Shown here: positions 7,255 through 14,570 of the stretch, piece by piece
How the letters are laid out: each line of letters opens with the position of its first letter
Position numbering within the stretch: the stretch's first letter is position 1
Assembly: GCF_003626635.1 (NCBI RefSeq)
Contig: NZ_RAZT01000002.1
Location: 558,001-622,000 of the forward strand
Length of the DNA: 64,000 nucleotides
Direction of reading: 5' to 3'
Source: Micromonospora musae
GTDB lineage: Bacteria > Actinomycetota > Actinomycetes > Mycobacteriales > Micromonosporaceae
Program-made: the position numbers and the translations under genes
Notes under the pieces: model-generated
Told to the model about the DNA's origin: nothing
Database searches by the model: none
Seen by the model: the letters and a program-made list of their open reading frames with translations, nothing else

Positions 7255-7653
7255 GTGAGCTATGACATGTTCATCCTGCGGTTCGAACGCGGCGAGCCGG
7301 CGTCAATGCCGGGAAGCGCGTTCCGGGCAGCGTTCCAGCCGTACATCGACCGGACAGAGCCGGAGTTCGACTACTGGCATGTCACTGCGCCGGACGGTGG
7401 CGATGCGAGCCTCTACGCCGCGCTCACCGACGATGTGCTCCACGGATTCTTGATCAACCGGTTCTCCAACGGCATGGTCCTCGACATGCTCGTCACGTTC
7501 ATGGGCCTGGCCGACGCCGTCGTCGTGCCGCCGGATTGCCCAGCAATGCTGACCAATGAAGGGCAGCGCGAACACCTTCCCGAGGATCTTCGCACCAACG
7601 CCGTCGTTGTGCAGCGCGGAGCGGACATAGAGGCCGTCCTCAGCGGGTCCTAG
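7255..7653 (+). CDS. hypothetical protein in repeat-bounded cassette 3
   Basis: 132 residues from GTG 7255 (VSYDMFILRF); the frame is open from 7213, but that part is repeat sequence, and ATG 7267 is also possible. Motifs include FERGEPASMPGSAFRAAFQP, FDYWHVTAPDGG, FLINRFSNGMVLDMLVTF, DAVVVPPDCP and NEGQREHLPEDLR. It reads as a compact alpha/beta cytoplasmic protein. The pattern recalls small actinobacterial orphan proteins that begin SYDM/SYDL and follow a D-G-G-x-A-x-x-Y/L motif; no function is established to my knowledge. The gene is enclosed by inverted repeats at 7192-7225 and 7682-7706. Confidence 0.7.
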   Translation: MSYDMFILRFERGEPASMPGSAFRAAFQPYIDRTEPEFDYWHVTAPDGGDASLYAALTDDVLHGFLINRFSNGMVLDMLVTFMGLADAVVVPPDCPAMLTNEGQREHLPEDLRTNAVVVQRGADIEAVLSGS

Positions 7654-7681
7654 ACCGTTGACCGCAACCTGGGACGGATCT

Positions 7682-7706
7682 GTCAAGCATCCGGTGGGAG
7701 TAGACA
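7682..7706 (+). repeat. cassette-end repeat, right type, copy 3
   Basis: GTCAAGCATCCGGTGGGA followed by GTAGACA, preceded by TGGGACGGATCT. It closes the cassette of 7255-7653 and shares the longer match with the copy at 4546-4570. It lies 37 bases before the next plus-strand gene. Confidence 0.8.
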
Positions 7707-7743
7707 CGCAGACGGCCGGGCGTCGCCTGGAAGGATGCGCGGC

Positions 7744-8061
7744 ATGGACCGTTTCGAGGGCCGCTGTTGGCTGGACTGGTGGGCGAACTCCTCCACCCTG
7801 CTCGGCAGCATCGAGGTGTCCGTCGTGATTGCCACGGCCGGCGCCGGTTGGGATGCGCGTGGTCGCCTCGTCAGCAAAGACGACGAGGACCGCGACGGCT
7901 TCGCATTCCTGTGCGATCTCGATCCCGTCTTCATGCTGCGTTCCGAGGACGGGAGCACTGTCGATGTAACCGTGCACCCCACCGACGAATATCGGCGCTT
8001 CGCGCTCACCGAGTACAGCGGGTCGGTCGCACGCTTGGTCGAGCATTACATCGCTCTCTAG
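7744..8061 (+). CDS. small hypothetical protein
   Basis: 105 residues from ATG 7744 with GGAAGG nine bases upstream; ATG 7735 is in frame but directly abuts that site. Sequence is MDRFEGRCWLDWW, LLGSIEVSVVIATA, FAFLCDLDPVFML, STVDVTVHPTDEYRRFALTE and a C-terminal helix VARLVEHYIAL. The predicted form is a small beta-sheet with flanking helices, cytoplasmic. No family is recognised. Context parallels 4595-5287: both follow a right-type cassette end and are followed by a copy of the roughly 100-base repeat. Confidence 0.6.
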   Translation: MDRFEGRCWLDWWANSSTLLGSIEVSVVIATAGAGWDARGRLVSKDDEDRDGFAFLCDLDPVFMLRSEDGSTVDVTVHPTDEYRRFALTEYSGSVARLVEHYIAL

Positions 8062-8065
8062 ACAC

Positions 8066-8168
8066 GCGGCCTTCCTGCCGTTGGTGCGGACCAAGTCCTG
8101 CCAACTCTCGATCGCACCGGCTGCTGTGCTGGTCTCCCGAATCCGCTGAGCAGCCCGGCACGGCCTTC
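8066..8168 (+). repeat. about 100-base dispersed repeat, copy B
   Basis: Starts GCGGCCTTCCTGCCG, contains GGTCTCCCGAATCCGCTGAG without change, and ends GGCACGGCCT. It is the second copy of 5450-5548, with differences concentrated in the first 60 bases. It begins five bases after the stop of gene 7744-8061 and shows no coding character. Confidence 0.75.
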
Positions 8169-8256
8169 CGGCCGTCCACGATGGCCCAGATTCGCACCCG
8201 CCCACGGGTGGGGCGACCTGCGGCAACTGGCGGCACAGGTAACGCCGGTTGCTCCG

Positions 8257-8592
8257 TCAGCGGTCGCCAGCGTTGACGGCGGGCAGGTCGAGGTAGGCCA
8301 GCAGCCGCATAACACCGGCGAGGTGCTGCAGGTCGTGCCAGAGCACCGGCAGGTCGTCCGCCGGACGGCCCAGCAGCGCAAGCAGCTCGGCCACATCATC
8401 ACTGCCCTGCCCGACGTCGATCCCCGACGCCGGGTCATCCGCCAGCTCGAACGCGGACTGCAGGTCGACGTTCCAGTAGTAGTCGACACCGACGCCCGAC
8501 AGATCGATCTCCGCGCCGAATCGCTCCTCAACCGCGGTCAGCAGCACTCCGCACACCCGGCGAAGGTCCTGGACCCTCAGCATGTCCGTCAC
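8257..8592 (-). CDS. hypothetical acidic protein
   Basis: 111 residues from GTG 8592, with GGGAGG nine bases upstream; ATG 8583 is a possible alternative. Strongly acidic, with segments LRRVCGVLLTAVEERFGAEI, VDYYWNVDLQSAFEL, IDVGQGSDDVAELLALLGRP and a C-terminal helix VMRLLAYLDLP. No signal peptide, membrane segment or catalytic motif is seen. It is the last gene of the accessory block before the tRNA. Size, charge and isolation resemble immunity-type or antitoxin-like orphans, but that is only inference. Confidence 0.65.
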   Translation of the reverse strand: MTDMLRVQDLRRVCGVLLTAVEERFGAEIDLSGVGVDYYWNVDLQSAFELADDPASGIDVGQGSDDVAELLALLGRPADDLPVLWHDLQHLAGVMRLLAYLDLPAVNAGDR

Positions 8593-8650
8593 GGCCGCCG
8601 TCCTCCCGACAATGCACCCGCACATCGATCTCGATTGCTGTACGGACGGC

Positions 8651-8684
8651 AAAAAGGCCATCCCCGATCGGGAATGGCCTTTTA
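8651..8684 (-). terminator. intrinsic terminator of the tRNA-Val transcript
   Basis: On the minus strand, AAAAGGCCAT pairs with ATGGCCTTTT, extended by CCCGATCGGG in the centre, and a run of five T follows. It begins seven bases past the tRNA 3' end, as expected for a single-gene tRNA transcript. Confidence 0.9.
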
Positions 8685-8690
8685 CCTGCG

Positions 8691-8762
8691 TGGGCGATAC
8701 TGGGATCGAACCAGTGACCTCTTCGGTGTGAACGAAGCGCTCTCCCGCTGAGCTAATCGCCC
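8691..8762 (-). tRNA. tRNA-Val (anticodon CAC)
   Basis: The 72-base minus-strand sequence folds into a full cloverleaf: acceptor GGGCGAT with ATCGCCC, D stem GCTC with GAGC, anticodon stem CTTCG with CGAAG around loop TTCACAC, T stem ACTGG with CCAGT around TTCGATC, and discriminator A. CCA is not encoded. The anticodon CAC reads the valine codon GUG. Its 3' end faces the repeat-rich accessory block at 1-8.6 kb, the side on which an element inserting at a tRNA 3' end would lie; no second copy of the tRNA 3' end was seen in the window. Confidence 0.97.
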
Positions 8763-8812
8763 TCAGCGCGCATGACTGTACCTGATCCGCTGCCTCGTCC
8801 GCGAATCCGGGG

Positions 8813-9397
8813 TCAGTTCGTGGCGAGGTAGTGCATGACGCGGGCGATCACGTCGATGCCGAGGCTGTACTTCAGGGAGAGCCAGAGCACCACCGCCACG
8901 AAGACGAGGCCGACCAGGCCGAGCAGGAAGCGCACGCCGAGTGACTGTCGCGTCACCCACCTGGTCCAGCCCTGCACGTGCCGGCGGGTGAAGGCGAGCA
9001 GCCTTCGGGCCCAGTGGTACTCGATGGCCCAGATGCCGAGGCCGGCGATCACCAGCAGCCAGCCCGGCCCGGGCAGCGGGATGAGGGCGATGCCGACGGT
9101 GACCACGAGCGCGCCCGCGATCGTGATGAGGATCTTGAGGGTGATCCGGCCGGTGGGATTGGCGCGGATCAGTTCGAGGCTGATCGAGGCCCGCCTACGC
9201 CAGCGGGGGCGCTTCCGGTCCGCGAGGGCGACGGTCCCCTCGGCGGGCTCCGGCGCCCCTCCACCGGAGTCTCGCCGACCGGTCCGGTCGTGCTGATCCA
9301 TCGGCACTGCATACCCCCGCTTTTTGGCTCTTCGGACCGCGACTTTCGGTGGGCGAGGCGCCGCGATCGGATCCACTGAGGATCGGTTCGTGACCAT
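8813..9397 (-). CDS. TIGR02611/PGPGW-type membrane protein
   Basis: 194 residues from ATG 9397, preceded by GGGGGTG. The N-terminal 65 residues are basic and proline-rich and probably disordered. A conserved membrane core follows: ILITIAGALVVTVGIALIP, then LPGPGWLLVIAGLGIWAIEY with the signature PGPGW, a basic stretch RRHVQGWTRWV, and a third membrane segment FLLGLVGLVFVAVVLWLSL. The family is widespread in Actinobacteria with unknown function. It stands alone, facing away from ssgB across 270 bases. Confidence 0.85.
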   Translation of the reverse strand: MVTNRSSVDPIAAPRPPKVAVRRAKKRGYAVPMDQHDRTGRRDSGGGAPEPAEGTVALADRKRPRWRRRASISLELIRANPTGRITLKILITIAGALVVTVGIALIPLPGPGWLLVIAGLGIWAIEYHWARRLLAFTRRHVQGWTRWVTRQSLGVRFLLGLVGLVFVAVVLWLSLKYSLGIDVIARVMHYLATN

Positions 9398-9670
9398 TTC
9401 ACCCCCTAGTGTCGCTCGGGACCGTCACCCCTTCCGACGACTGGACGTTACCGGAGTAAGTCGACGACTGAGCCACCCGACGCCGAGCGGGACCACGCAC
9501 TGGGCGGAACCGGAAATCCTACATGAATTTTCACATTCAGGAGGCCTTTCCGAACCGCTTCCCACCACTGGGTGAAGTCAGCGTATGGCGGAGCGTAGCC
9601 AGGAGTAGCACCTGAGTATGGGAAAAGCGGGACACGCGCGTTCCGCAGCGGTGCCGGGGGGAGAACGTCC

Positions 9671-10102
9671 ATGAGTGTCATCCGACCGACGACCGTAGAG
9701 GTCGAGACGTCGCTAAGGCTCGTCGCGCCTGACGCCACCGCCTTGCCGGTGCGTGCCAGCTTGCGTTACGACCCTGCTGACCCGTATGCGGTCCATGTCC
9801 TGTTCCATGCCGAGTCGGCCGGTGGCGAGGCGGTGAGCTGGTCCTTCGCCCGCGAACTGCTGGTCACCGGGCTCGACGAGCCGGCTGGGATCGGGGACGT
9901 CCGGGTGTGGCCGTGGGCCACTCCGCGCGGCGACTTCGTCGCGCTCGCGCTGTCGTCACCCGACGGCAACGCTCTCTTCGAGGTGCCGCGGAGCGTCCTG
10001 GTGCGCTTCCTGCGGCGGACGTACGTCGTCGTCCCGCGAGGCCGCGAGGCCGAACACCTGGACGTCGACACGGCGGTGACCCGGCTGCTCGCCGGCCGCT
10101 GA
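9671..10102 (+). CDS. ssgB: SsgB, sporulation septum-site protein (SsgA family)
   Basis: 143 residues from ATG 9671, with a GGGGAG site upstream. The whole protein fits the SsgA/B family: N-terminal SLRLVAPDATALPVRASLRY, DPADPYAVHVLFH, EAVSWSFARELLV, GDVRVWPWAT, FVALALSSPDGNALFEVPR and a helical C-terminus. In Streptomyces, SsgB recruits FtsZ to future sporulation septa, and it is the most conserved family member in morphologically complex actinomycetes; the length is normal. No SsgA-type partner is adjacent. Identification as SsgB rather than another SsgA-like protein rests on the N-terminal pattern and overall fit. Confidence 0.9.
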   Translation: MSVIRPTTVEVETSLRLVAPDATALPVRASLRYDPADPYAVHVLFHAESAGGEAVSWSFARELLVTGLDEPAGIGDVRVWPWATPRGDFVALALSSPDGNALFEVPRSVLVRFLRRTYVVVPRGREAEHLDVDTAVTRLLAGR

Positions 10103-10140
10103 CCGCCACACCGGGTAACACCGGCCATCCGGCCACAGGG

Positions 10141-10169
10141 GCCGCGCGGATCTGCCGAGTCCGCGCGGC
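10141..10169. terminator. stem-loop between convergent genes
   Basis: GCCGCGCGGA and TCCGCGCGGC are perfect complements around a nine-base loop. It lies between ssgB and the convergent SDR gene. It has no T-run, so its role as a bidirectional terminator is inferred. Confidence 0.5.
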
Positions 10170-10188
10170 TCCGGCACGCCCAGGTGTA

Positions 10189-10224
10189 CGCCGACCGTCC
10201 CACCACCCCCGGGGCCGGTCGGCG
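10189..10224. terminator. second stem-loop between convergent genes
   Basis: CGCCGACCG pairs with CGGTCGGCG across an 18-base GC-rich loop. It ends one base before the SDR stop codon and probably also reduces read-through from ssgB. Confidence 0.45.
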
Positions 10225-10225
10225 T

Positions 10226-11002
10226 TCAGCCGTGGGTGGTGATGCCCCCGTCGACCGGAATGACCGCTCCGGTGAGGTATGCCCCGGCTCGTGACGAGAG
10301 GTAGATGGCCGTGCCGGCCATGTCCTCCGGCCGCCCGATCCTCCCCAGCGGCACCTGCCCCTCGATGGCGGCCCGGGACGCCGGATCGTCGAGCGCGAAC
10401 GCCATCATCTTGCTCTCGAAAGGGCCGGGCGCGATCGCGTTGACGGTGATCTGCTCACCGGCAAGCTGGTGGGCGAGGCTGCGGGTGAGCATGTGCACGG
10501 CCGCCTTCGTCGCCGAGTAGGCGTACACCTCCATCGACGGCACCCGGATGCCGTCGATCGAGCCGATGTTGATCACGCGGGCCGGGTCGTCCGCACGGGC
10601 CGCGGCACGCAGGGCCGGCAGCAGCGCGTTGGTGAGCCGGAACACCGCCTTGACGTTCACCGCCCAGAGCTTGTCGAACGCGCTCTCCGGGTACGCCTCC
10701 AGCGGCGCGCCCCAGGTCGCGCCCGCGTTGTTGACCAGCACGTCGAGCCGGTCGTACCGCTGCCGGATCGTGGCGGCGAGCCCTTCGGCGCCGGCGTCGC
10801 TGGAGAGGTCGGCGGGGATCGCCTCGCAGCTCCCCTCGGCCGAGAGCTTCTCGGCGACGGCGGCGCAGACGTCCGCCTTGCGCGACGAGATGATCACGTG
10901 GGCGCCGGCCTGGACGAAGCCCTGGGCGATCATCAGACCGATGCCCCGGGATCCCCCGGTGACCAGGACCGTCTTGCCTTCGACCGAGAACAGCTCCGTC
11001 AT
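10226..11002 (-). CDS. SDR-family NAD(P)-dependent oxidoreductase
   Basis: 258 residues from ATG 11002, chosen because GAGGGG lies six bases upstream; ATG 11008 directly abuts it. Classical short-chain dehydrogenase landmarks are present in order: cofactor loop TGGSRGIG near residue 15, NNAG near 90, a catalytic Ser in INIGSIDG, and Y-SATK near 160, then GPFESKM and a C-terminal GAVIPVDGG. The Ser in the INIGSIDG segment and YxxxK support an active enzyme, probably a ketoacyl or sugar-type reductase resembling RhlG-like proteins; the substrate is unknown. It diverges from an AraC-type regulator 242 bases away, which may control it. Confidence 0.85.
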   Translation of the reverse strand: MTELFSVEGKTVLVTGGSRGIGLMIAQGFVQAGAHVIISSRKADVCAAVAEKLSAEGSCEAIPADLSSDAGAEGLAATIRQRYDRLDVLVNNAGATWGAPLEAYPESAFDKLWAVNVKAVFRLTNALLPALRAAARADDPARVINIGSIDGIRVPSMEVYAYSATKAAVHMLTRSLAHQLAGEQITVNAIAPGPFESKMMAFALDDPASRAAIEGQVPLGRIGRPEDMAGTAIYLSSRAGAYLTGAVIPVDGGITTHG

Positions 11003-11244
11003 GCCCATCCCCTCGCGAGTGACCGGTTCGTCGCCGGCCGACCCGCCCGGCGACGGCCGGTCGGGTGGCGACGTGGCGCTGCCGTCGCAACCCCACCGGC
11101 ACTACCGCCGGGTAACGTAGCCCGGCCCGGCGGACCGGGACAAGAGCCCGCCGCCCCGAGCCCACCCGCGCCGCTCCGGTGCTACGACGGCCGAGGCGGG
11201 GCGAGGGGTGCGACTACCTGCGACGCGGGCTAACGTCGGTTCCG

Positions 11245-12159
11245 ATGGTCTTCTCCGGTCAGTACCCCCCGGCAACGGTCGCCACGAGCCTCACCGTCGC
11301 CACCGAGATCGACACCCTCGCGCTGGCCGGTCTGGCCGGCGATCCGGGCTGGCGCCGACCGGTGCTCGTCGACCGCGACCTGCTGGTGCTGGCCACCGGC
11401 GGGCACGGCGACATCGAGCTGGACTTCGAGTCGCTGCCCTGCCGCCCCGGCACCCTGCTGCGGGTGCGCGCCGGGCAGGTGCTGCGCTGCCCCTGCCCGC
11501 AGCTCGACGCCACAGTGGTGCGCTGGGACGCCAACGCCCTGCGGGGGCTCGACGTCGACCCGGACGCCGTACCGACCTGGTGGCAGCTCGCCGGTGAGGA
11601 CGAGGACGCGGTGATCAGCGAGGTGAGTCAGCTCGCTGTGGACTCCGTCCGGCACCGGACGATTCCCGCCGCGCGTGGGCTGCTGCGTCACCAGCTCGCC
11701 GTGCTGCTGCTGCGGCTCACGTTGGCCGGCGTCACCGGGTCGACGTCCCGCCCCGAGGAGGACACCTTCCGTCGCCTCTGCCGGGAGGTCGAACGCGGTT
11801 ACCGGCACACCCGCCGCGTCGAGGACTACGCCGCCCGGTTGGGCTGCTCGGTGCGTACGCTCACCCGGGCCTGCCTGGCGGTGACCGGGCGCAGCGCCAA
11901 GCAGCTGATCGACGAGCGGGTGGCGTTGCAGGCCAGCCGGCTGCTCGCGGCGACCGACGAACCGATCGCGCGGATCGGCCGGGGGCTCGGCTTCACCGAA
12001 CCGACGAACTTCGGGCGGTTCTTCACCCGCGAGACGGGGCAGAGCCCCGGCGCGTTCCGGGCCGCCCGCGAGCAGCCCCTGCCGGACGGGGCTGTTCGGC
12101 CCCGTCCGGTCACCGCGCCGCGCCGGGTCCACCCACAGCCGTCCGCTCCGCCGCGCTGA
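11245..12159 (+). CDS. AraC-family transcriptional regulator
   Basis: 304 residues from ATG 11245; the open frame extends upstream, but the upstream residues are low complexity. An N-terminal cupin-like sensing region (LLVLATGGHGDIELDFESLP, LRVRAGQVLRC) is followed by a C-terminal double helix-turn-helix: RRVEDYAARLGCSVRTLTRA, then AIRIGRGLGF-like (IARIGRGLGFTEPTNFGRFF) and ETGQSPGAFR. The two-HTH arrangement and length are standard. It is divergent from the SDR gene at 10226-11002, the likeliest target. The last 30 residues are proline/arginine-rich and not part of the domain. Confidence 0.87.
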   Translation: MVFSGQYPPATVATSLTVATEIDTLALAGLAGDPGWRRPVLVDRDLLVLATGGHGDIELDFESLPCRPGTLLRVRAGQVLRCPCPQLDATVVRWDANALRGLDVDPDAVPTWWQLAGEDEDAVISEVSQLAVDSVRHRTIPAARGLLRHQLAVLLLRLTLAGVTGSTSRPEEDTFRRLCREVERGYRHTRRVEDYAARLGCSVRTLTRACLAVTGRSAKQLIDERVALQASRLLAATDEPIARIGRGLGFTEPTNFGRFFTRETGQSPGAFRAAREQPLPDGAVRPRPVTAPRRVHPQPSAPPR

Positions 12160-12280
12160 GCCGGTCGCGCCCCGCGCCGACCTTGTCGACTCCAAACTGG
12201 ACCGGAAGGGCGTTTCCCGAACCGCCGGTGCGGGCATCTTCCACGCCGACGGCAGGTACGGCGGGGAAGGGAGCCCGGCG

Positions 12281-12460
12281 ATGGGTGTGATGTTCCGTAA
12301 GCGGCAGAAGATCGGACCGCTGATCCTCAACTTCACCGAGAACGGCTTCTCCTCGTGGAGTGTGAAGATCGGCCGGTGGTCCTGGAATTCGCGAGCCCGC
12401 GCGCACCGGGTCGACCTTCCCGGTCCGCTCTCCTGGAAGCAGGACAAGTCCCGGCGCTGA
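12281..12460 (+). CDS. DUF4236-type small protein
   Basis: 59 residues from ATG 12281 with GGAAGGGAG upstream. Sequence runs MGVMFRKRQKIGPLILNFTE, NGFSSWSVKIGRWSWN, then RAHRVDLPGPLSWKQDK. The FRKR-x-KIGP opening and the strand after it are typical of DUF4236, whose members are small basic proteins of unknown function. The protein is very basic, so it may bind nucleic acid; that is inference. It stands alone and is followed at once by a strong terminator. Confidence 0.8.
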   Translation: MGVMFRKRQKIGPLILNFTENGFSSWSVKIGRWSWNSRARAHRVDLPGPLSWKQDKSRR

Positions 12461-12472
12461 TCCGGTGAGGAC

Positions 12473-12513
12473 GGGGCGGGGTGCCGGCGGGAACGCCGGC
12501 ACCCCGCCCCTTT
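12473..12513 (+). terminator. strong intrinsic terminator
   Basis: GGGGCGGGGTGCCGGCG and CGCCGGCACCCCGCCCC-type arms form a stem of about 17 pairs around a short GGAA-like loop, followed by TTT. It lies 12 bases after the DUF4236 stop. Confidence 0.85.
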
Positions 12514-12557
12514 CGTCGGATCGGTTTCCCCGGAACCGGCCGGCTTGTCGGTGCTGA

Positions 12558-13454
12558 TCAGGCAGGTGCTCCGGCCGAAGGGCTGATGGTCACGTCGCCG
12601 CCGAGCCGCCCCTGCGCCGGATCGCGGGTGACCACGCCCGCCGCGAGCAGGTCGGTGAGCACCCGCTGCGCGTCCGACGAACGGTGGACGGTGGCGAGCA
12701 GGGCGTGGCGACGCAGCTCGGTCACCGTACGCGGGCCGGTGCGGGCCAGCTCGGCGAGCAGCTCCCGGCCGAGCGGGTCGAGGTCCGGGTCGCCGGCGAC
12801 GTCGTGCAGCCGCCCGCCCGGGTCGCCCAGCCGTACGCCGGCGACGTCGGCGGCCGTCCAGAGCGCCTCCTTGAACGCCTCCAGGCTCCGGTCCGAACCG
12901 GTGCCGAAGGTGACCGACTCGGTCGGGCCGTCGGCGGCGGCCAGCTCTACCTGGGTCACCAGCGGGAAGCCCACCGCGTCCAGCTCGACGCGGGCGGCTC
13001 GGCCGGCGCGGAGCAGGACCTCGGCGGGCCGGCCGCCGGCCGCCGCGCGCAACACGGCGGCGTCAGGACCTGCCGCGTCGCCCGCGTCCAGGAAGGAGAA
13101 GAGTGGGGCGCCCGCGGCGCCGGCCGCCTTCAACGCGACCGGCAGCCGGCTCGGGTCACCCGGCACGACGTGGACGGCGACGTCGGCCGGCAGGCCGGCC
13201 TCGATCGGGCCGAGCCGGGCCGGCAGGTCCGCCGCCGCATCGGCGAGCACCAGCACGGTCAGCCGGAGCCCGCGCAGCCGGTCCGCCTGCCCGGCGACGA
13301 GTCGCAGCGCCGCCTCGGCGGAGTCGACGTCGCGTCGCGCGTACGCCAGGGCCACGGTGGCCCGCCGGGAACGCTGCCGGGCCGCCGGCAGCCAGCTCTC
13401 CAGCTGGCGGACTAGCAGCTCTCGCAGGGCGGTGGTGGTCGGATCACTCGGCAT
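12558..13454 (-). CDS. conserved hypothetical protein with possible C-terminal winged helix
   Basis: 298 residues from ATG 13454. The N-terminal part alternates helices and strands (ALRELLVRQLESWLPAARQR, TVLVLADAAADLPARL, AVHVVPGDPSRLPVAL, APLFSFLDAGDAAG), a Rossmann-like rhythm without an SAM or nucleotide signature. The C-terminal third (SLEAFKEALWTAADVAGVRL, LLAELARTGPRTVTELRRHA, AQRVLTDLLAAGVVTRDPAQ) resembles a winged helix. This layout recalls three-Cys-motif-partner-like proteins, but key motifs are missing, so I give no function. It ends in a convergent position with the DUF4236 gene. Confidence 0.7.
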   Translation of the reverse strand: MPSDPTTTALRELLVRQLESWLPAARQRSRRATVALAYARRDVDSAEAALRLVAGQADRLRGLRLTVLVLADAAADLPARLGPIEAGLPADVAVHVVPGDPSRLPVALKAAGAAGAPLFSFLDAGDAAGPDAAVLRAAAGGRPAEVLLRAGRAARVELDAVGFPLVTQVELAAADGPTESVTFGTGSDRSLEAFKEALWTAADVAGVRLGDPGGRLHDVAGDPDLDPLGRELLAELARTGPRTVTELRRHALLATVHRSSDAQRVLTDLLAAGVVTRDPAQGRLGGDVTISPSAGAPA

Positions 13455-13479
13455 CCTGACGTTCTACCGCACCCGCCGG

Positions 13480-14001
13480 TCAGGCGGGCACGGAGATGCC
13501 CACCCCGCCCCGGGTCTGGCCGCCGTAGCGCTGCCGCTCGCGGTCGAGGTCGAGGCGGCCGATCCGCTTCCGCGCCGACAGGGCGGCGTCGTCGAGCAGG
13601 TCGGCCGGGATCAGCCAGACCACCTCGAACTCCAGCCCGTCCGGGTCCTGCCCGTAGAGGCTCTTGGTGGTGCCGTGGTCGGAGGTGCCGACCAGCGCAC
13701 CGGCCGCGGCGAGCCGCTCGGCGGTGGCCGCCAGCTCGTCGAGGGTGTCGACCTCCCAGGCCAGGTGGTAGAGGCCGACGGTGCCCCGCCCGGCGGTCGA
13801 GCGGCCGGCGGCGGCGCCGATCTCGAAGAGGCCGAGGTCGTGGTCGTTGGTGGAGTCGGGCGCCTGAAGGAAGGTGGCGCCGCGGAAGCCGTCCGGGGTC
13901 ATCTCGACCGGACGGAAGCCCAGCACGTCACGGTAGAAGGCGACGCTGCGGGCGAGGTCACTGACGTAGAGGACCGCGTGGTTGAGCCGGTGGATTCCCA
14001 T
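13480..14001 (-). CDS. VOC-family (glyoxalase/extradiol dioxygenase-like) protein
   Basis: 173 residues from ATG 14001 (MGIHRLNHAVLYVSDLARSV). The two beta-alpha-beta-beta-beta modules of a vicinal-oxygen-chelate fold are evident: RLNHAVLYVSDLARSVAFYR, DVLGFRPVEM, and YHLAWEVDTLDELAATAERL with GQDPDGLEFEVVW at the C-terminus. Likely metal ligands are H7 of the first module, the H of LYHLAWEV and the E of LEFEV. Members act on catechols, glyoxals or antibiotics; the substrate is not predictable. It is divergent from a MarR regulator with a perfect-armed palindrome between, so it is probably MarR-controlled. Confidence 0.85.
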   Translation of the reverse strand: MGIHRLNHAVLYVSDLARSVAFYRDVLGFRPVEMTPDGFRGATFLQAPDSTNDHDLGLFEIGAAAGRSTAGRGTVGLYHLAWEVDTLDELAATAERLAAAGALVGTSDHGTTKSLYGQDPDGLEFEVVWLIPADLLDDAALSARKRIGRLDLDRERQRYGGQTRGGVGISVPA

Positions 14002-14022
14002 GGCCCCAACGGTAGCCCGATT

Positions 14023-14040
14023 TAGTTGAGCGTTCAACTA
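14023..14040. promoter_or_regulatory. palindromic operator, probable MarR site
   Basis: TAGTTGA and TCAACTA are perfect inverted arms around GCGT. The site is between the VOC gene start (14001) and the MarR gene start (14061), a position from which one dimer could repress both promoters. TTGA/TCAA arms are typical of MarR-family operators. Confidence 0.75.
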
Positions 14041-14060
14041 TCGGGGTTATGATGGTTCTC

Positions 14061-14507
14061 ATGACGCGGTGGCTGAACCCGGACGAGCAACACACCTGGC
14101 GCGCCTTCCTCACCGCCTCCCGTGGCGTGATGGACGCCCTCGACCGTGAGCTGCAACGGGACGCGGGCATGCCGCACGCGTACTACGAGATCCTCGTCCG
14201 CCTCTCCGAGGCGCCGCAGCGCCAGATGCGGATGAGCGACCTGGCCGAGACGACCGGCTCGTCGCGCAGCCGCCTCTCGCACGCCGTCGCCCGCCTGGAG
14301 GCCGCTGGCTGGGTACGCCGCGAGGACTGCCCCACGGACCGGCGCGGCCAGAACGCACACCTCACCGAGGCCGGCTTCGAGACGCTCGCCGCCGCCGCGC
14401 CCGGCCACGTCGAGGGCGTACGCCGGCACCTGTTCGACGTCCTCTCCCCCGCCCAGGTGGACCAGCTGCGCCGGATCAGCGAGACGATCGCCGCCCACCT
14501 GACCTAA
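14061..14507 (+). CDS. MarR-family transcriptional regulator
   Basis: 148 residues from ATG 14061. The winged helix is clear: YYEILVRLSEAPQRQMRMSD, LAETTGSSRSRLSHAVARLE, AAGWVRREDCPTDRRGQNAH with the DRR wing motif, flanked by N- and C-terminal dimerisation helices. Length and layout are normal. The sequence of the recognition helix and the palindrome at 14023-14040 suggest autoregulation and control of the divergent VOC gene. The ligand is unknown; phenolic or oxidant sensing is common in the family. Confidence 0.9.
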   Translation: MTRWLNPDEQHTWRAFLTASRGVMDALDRELQRDAGMPHAYYEILVRLSEAPQRQMRMSDLAETTGSSRSRLSHAVARLEAAGWVRREDCPTDRRGQNAHLTEAGFETLAAAAPGHVEGVRRHLFDVLSPAQVDQLRRISETIAAHLT

Positions 14508-14570
14508 TCCAGACGCATCCACACCGGCGCGGGTCTTGTACTTACCGTTGTCGGATGAGCACGATGGGGC

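Noticed and set aside
4014..7706. Cassette-end repeats read as promoters or operators
   Set aside because: Their position relative to gene direction is inconsistent: downstream of two genes and upstream of the third at the same end type.
12481..14025. Long plus-strand open frame (514 codons)
   Set aside because: Antisense to the hypothetical protein and VOC genes; Ser/Arg/Ala-rich composition, no motifs, typical GC shadow.
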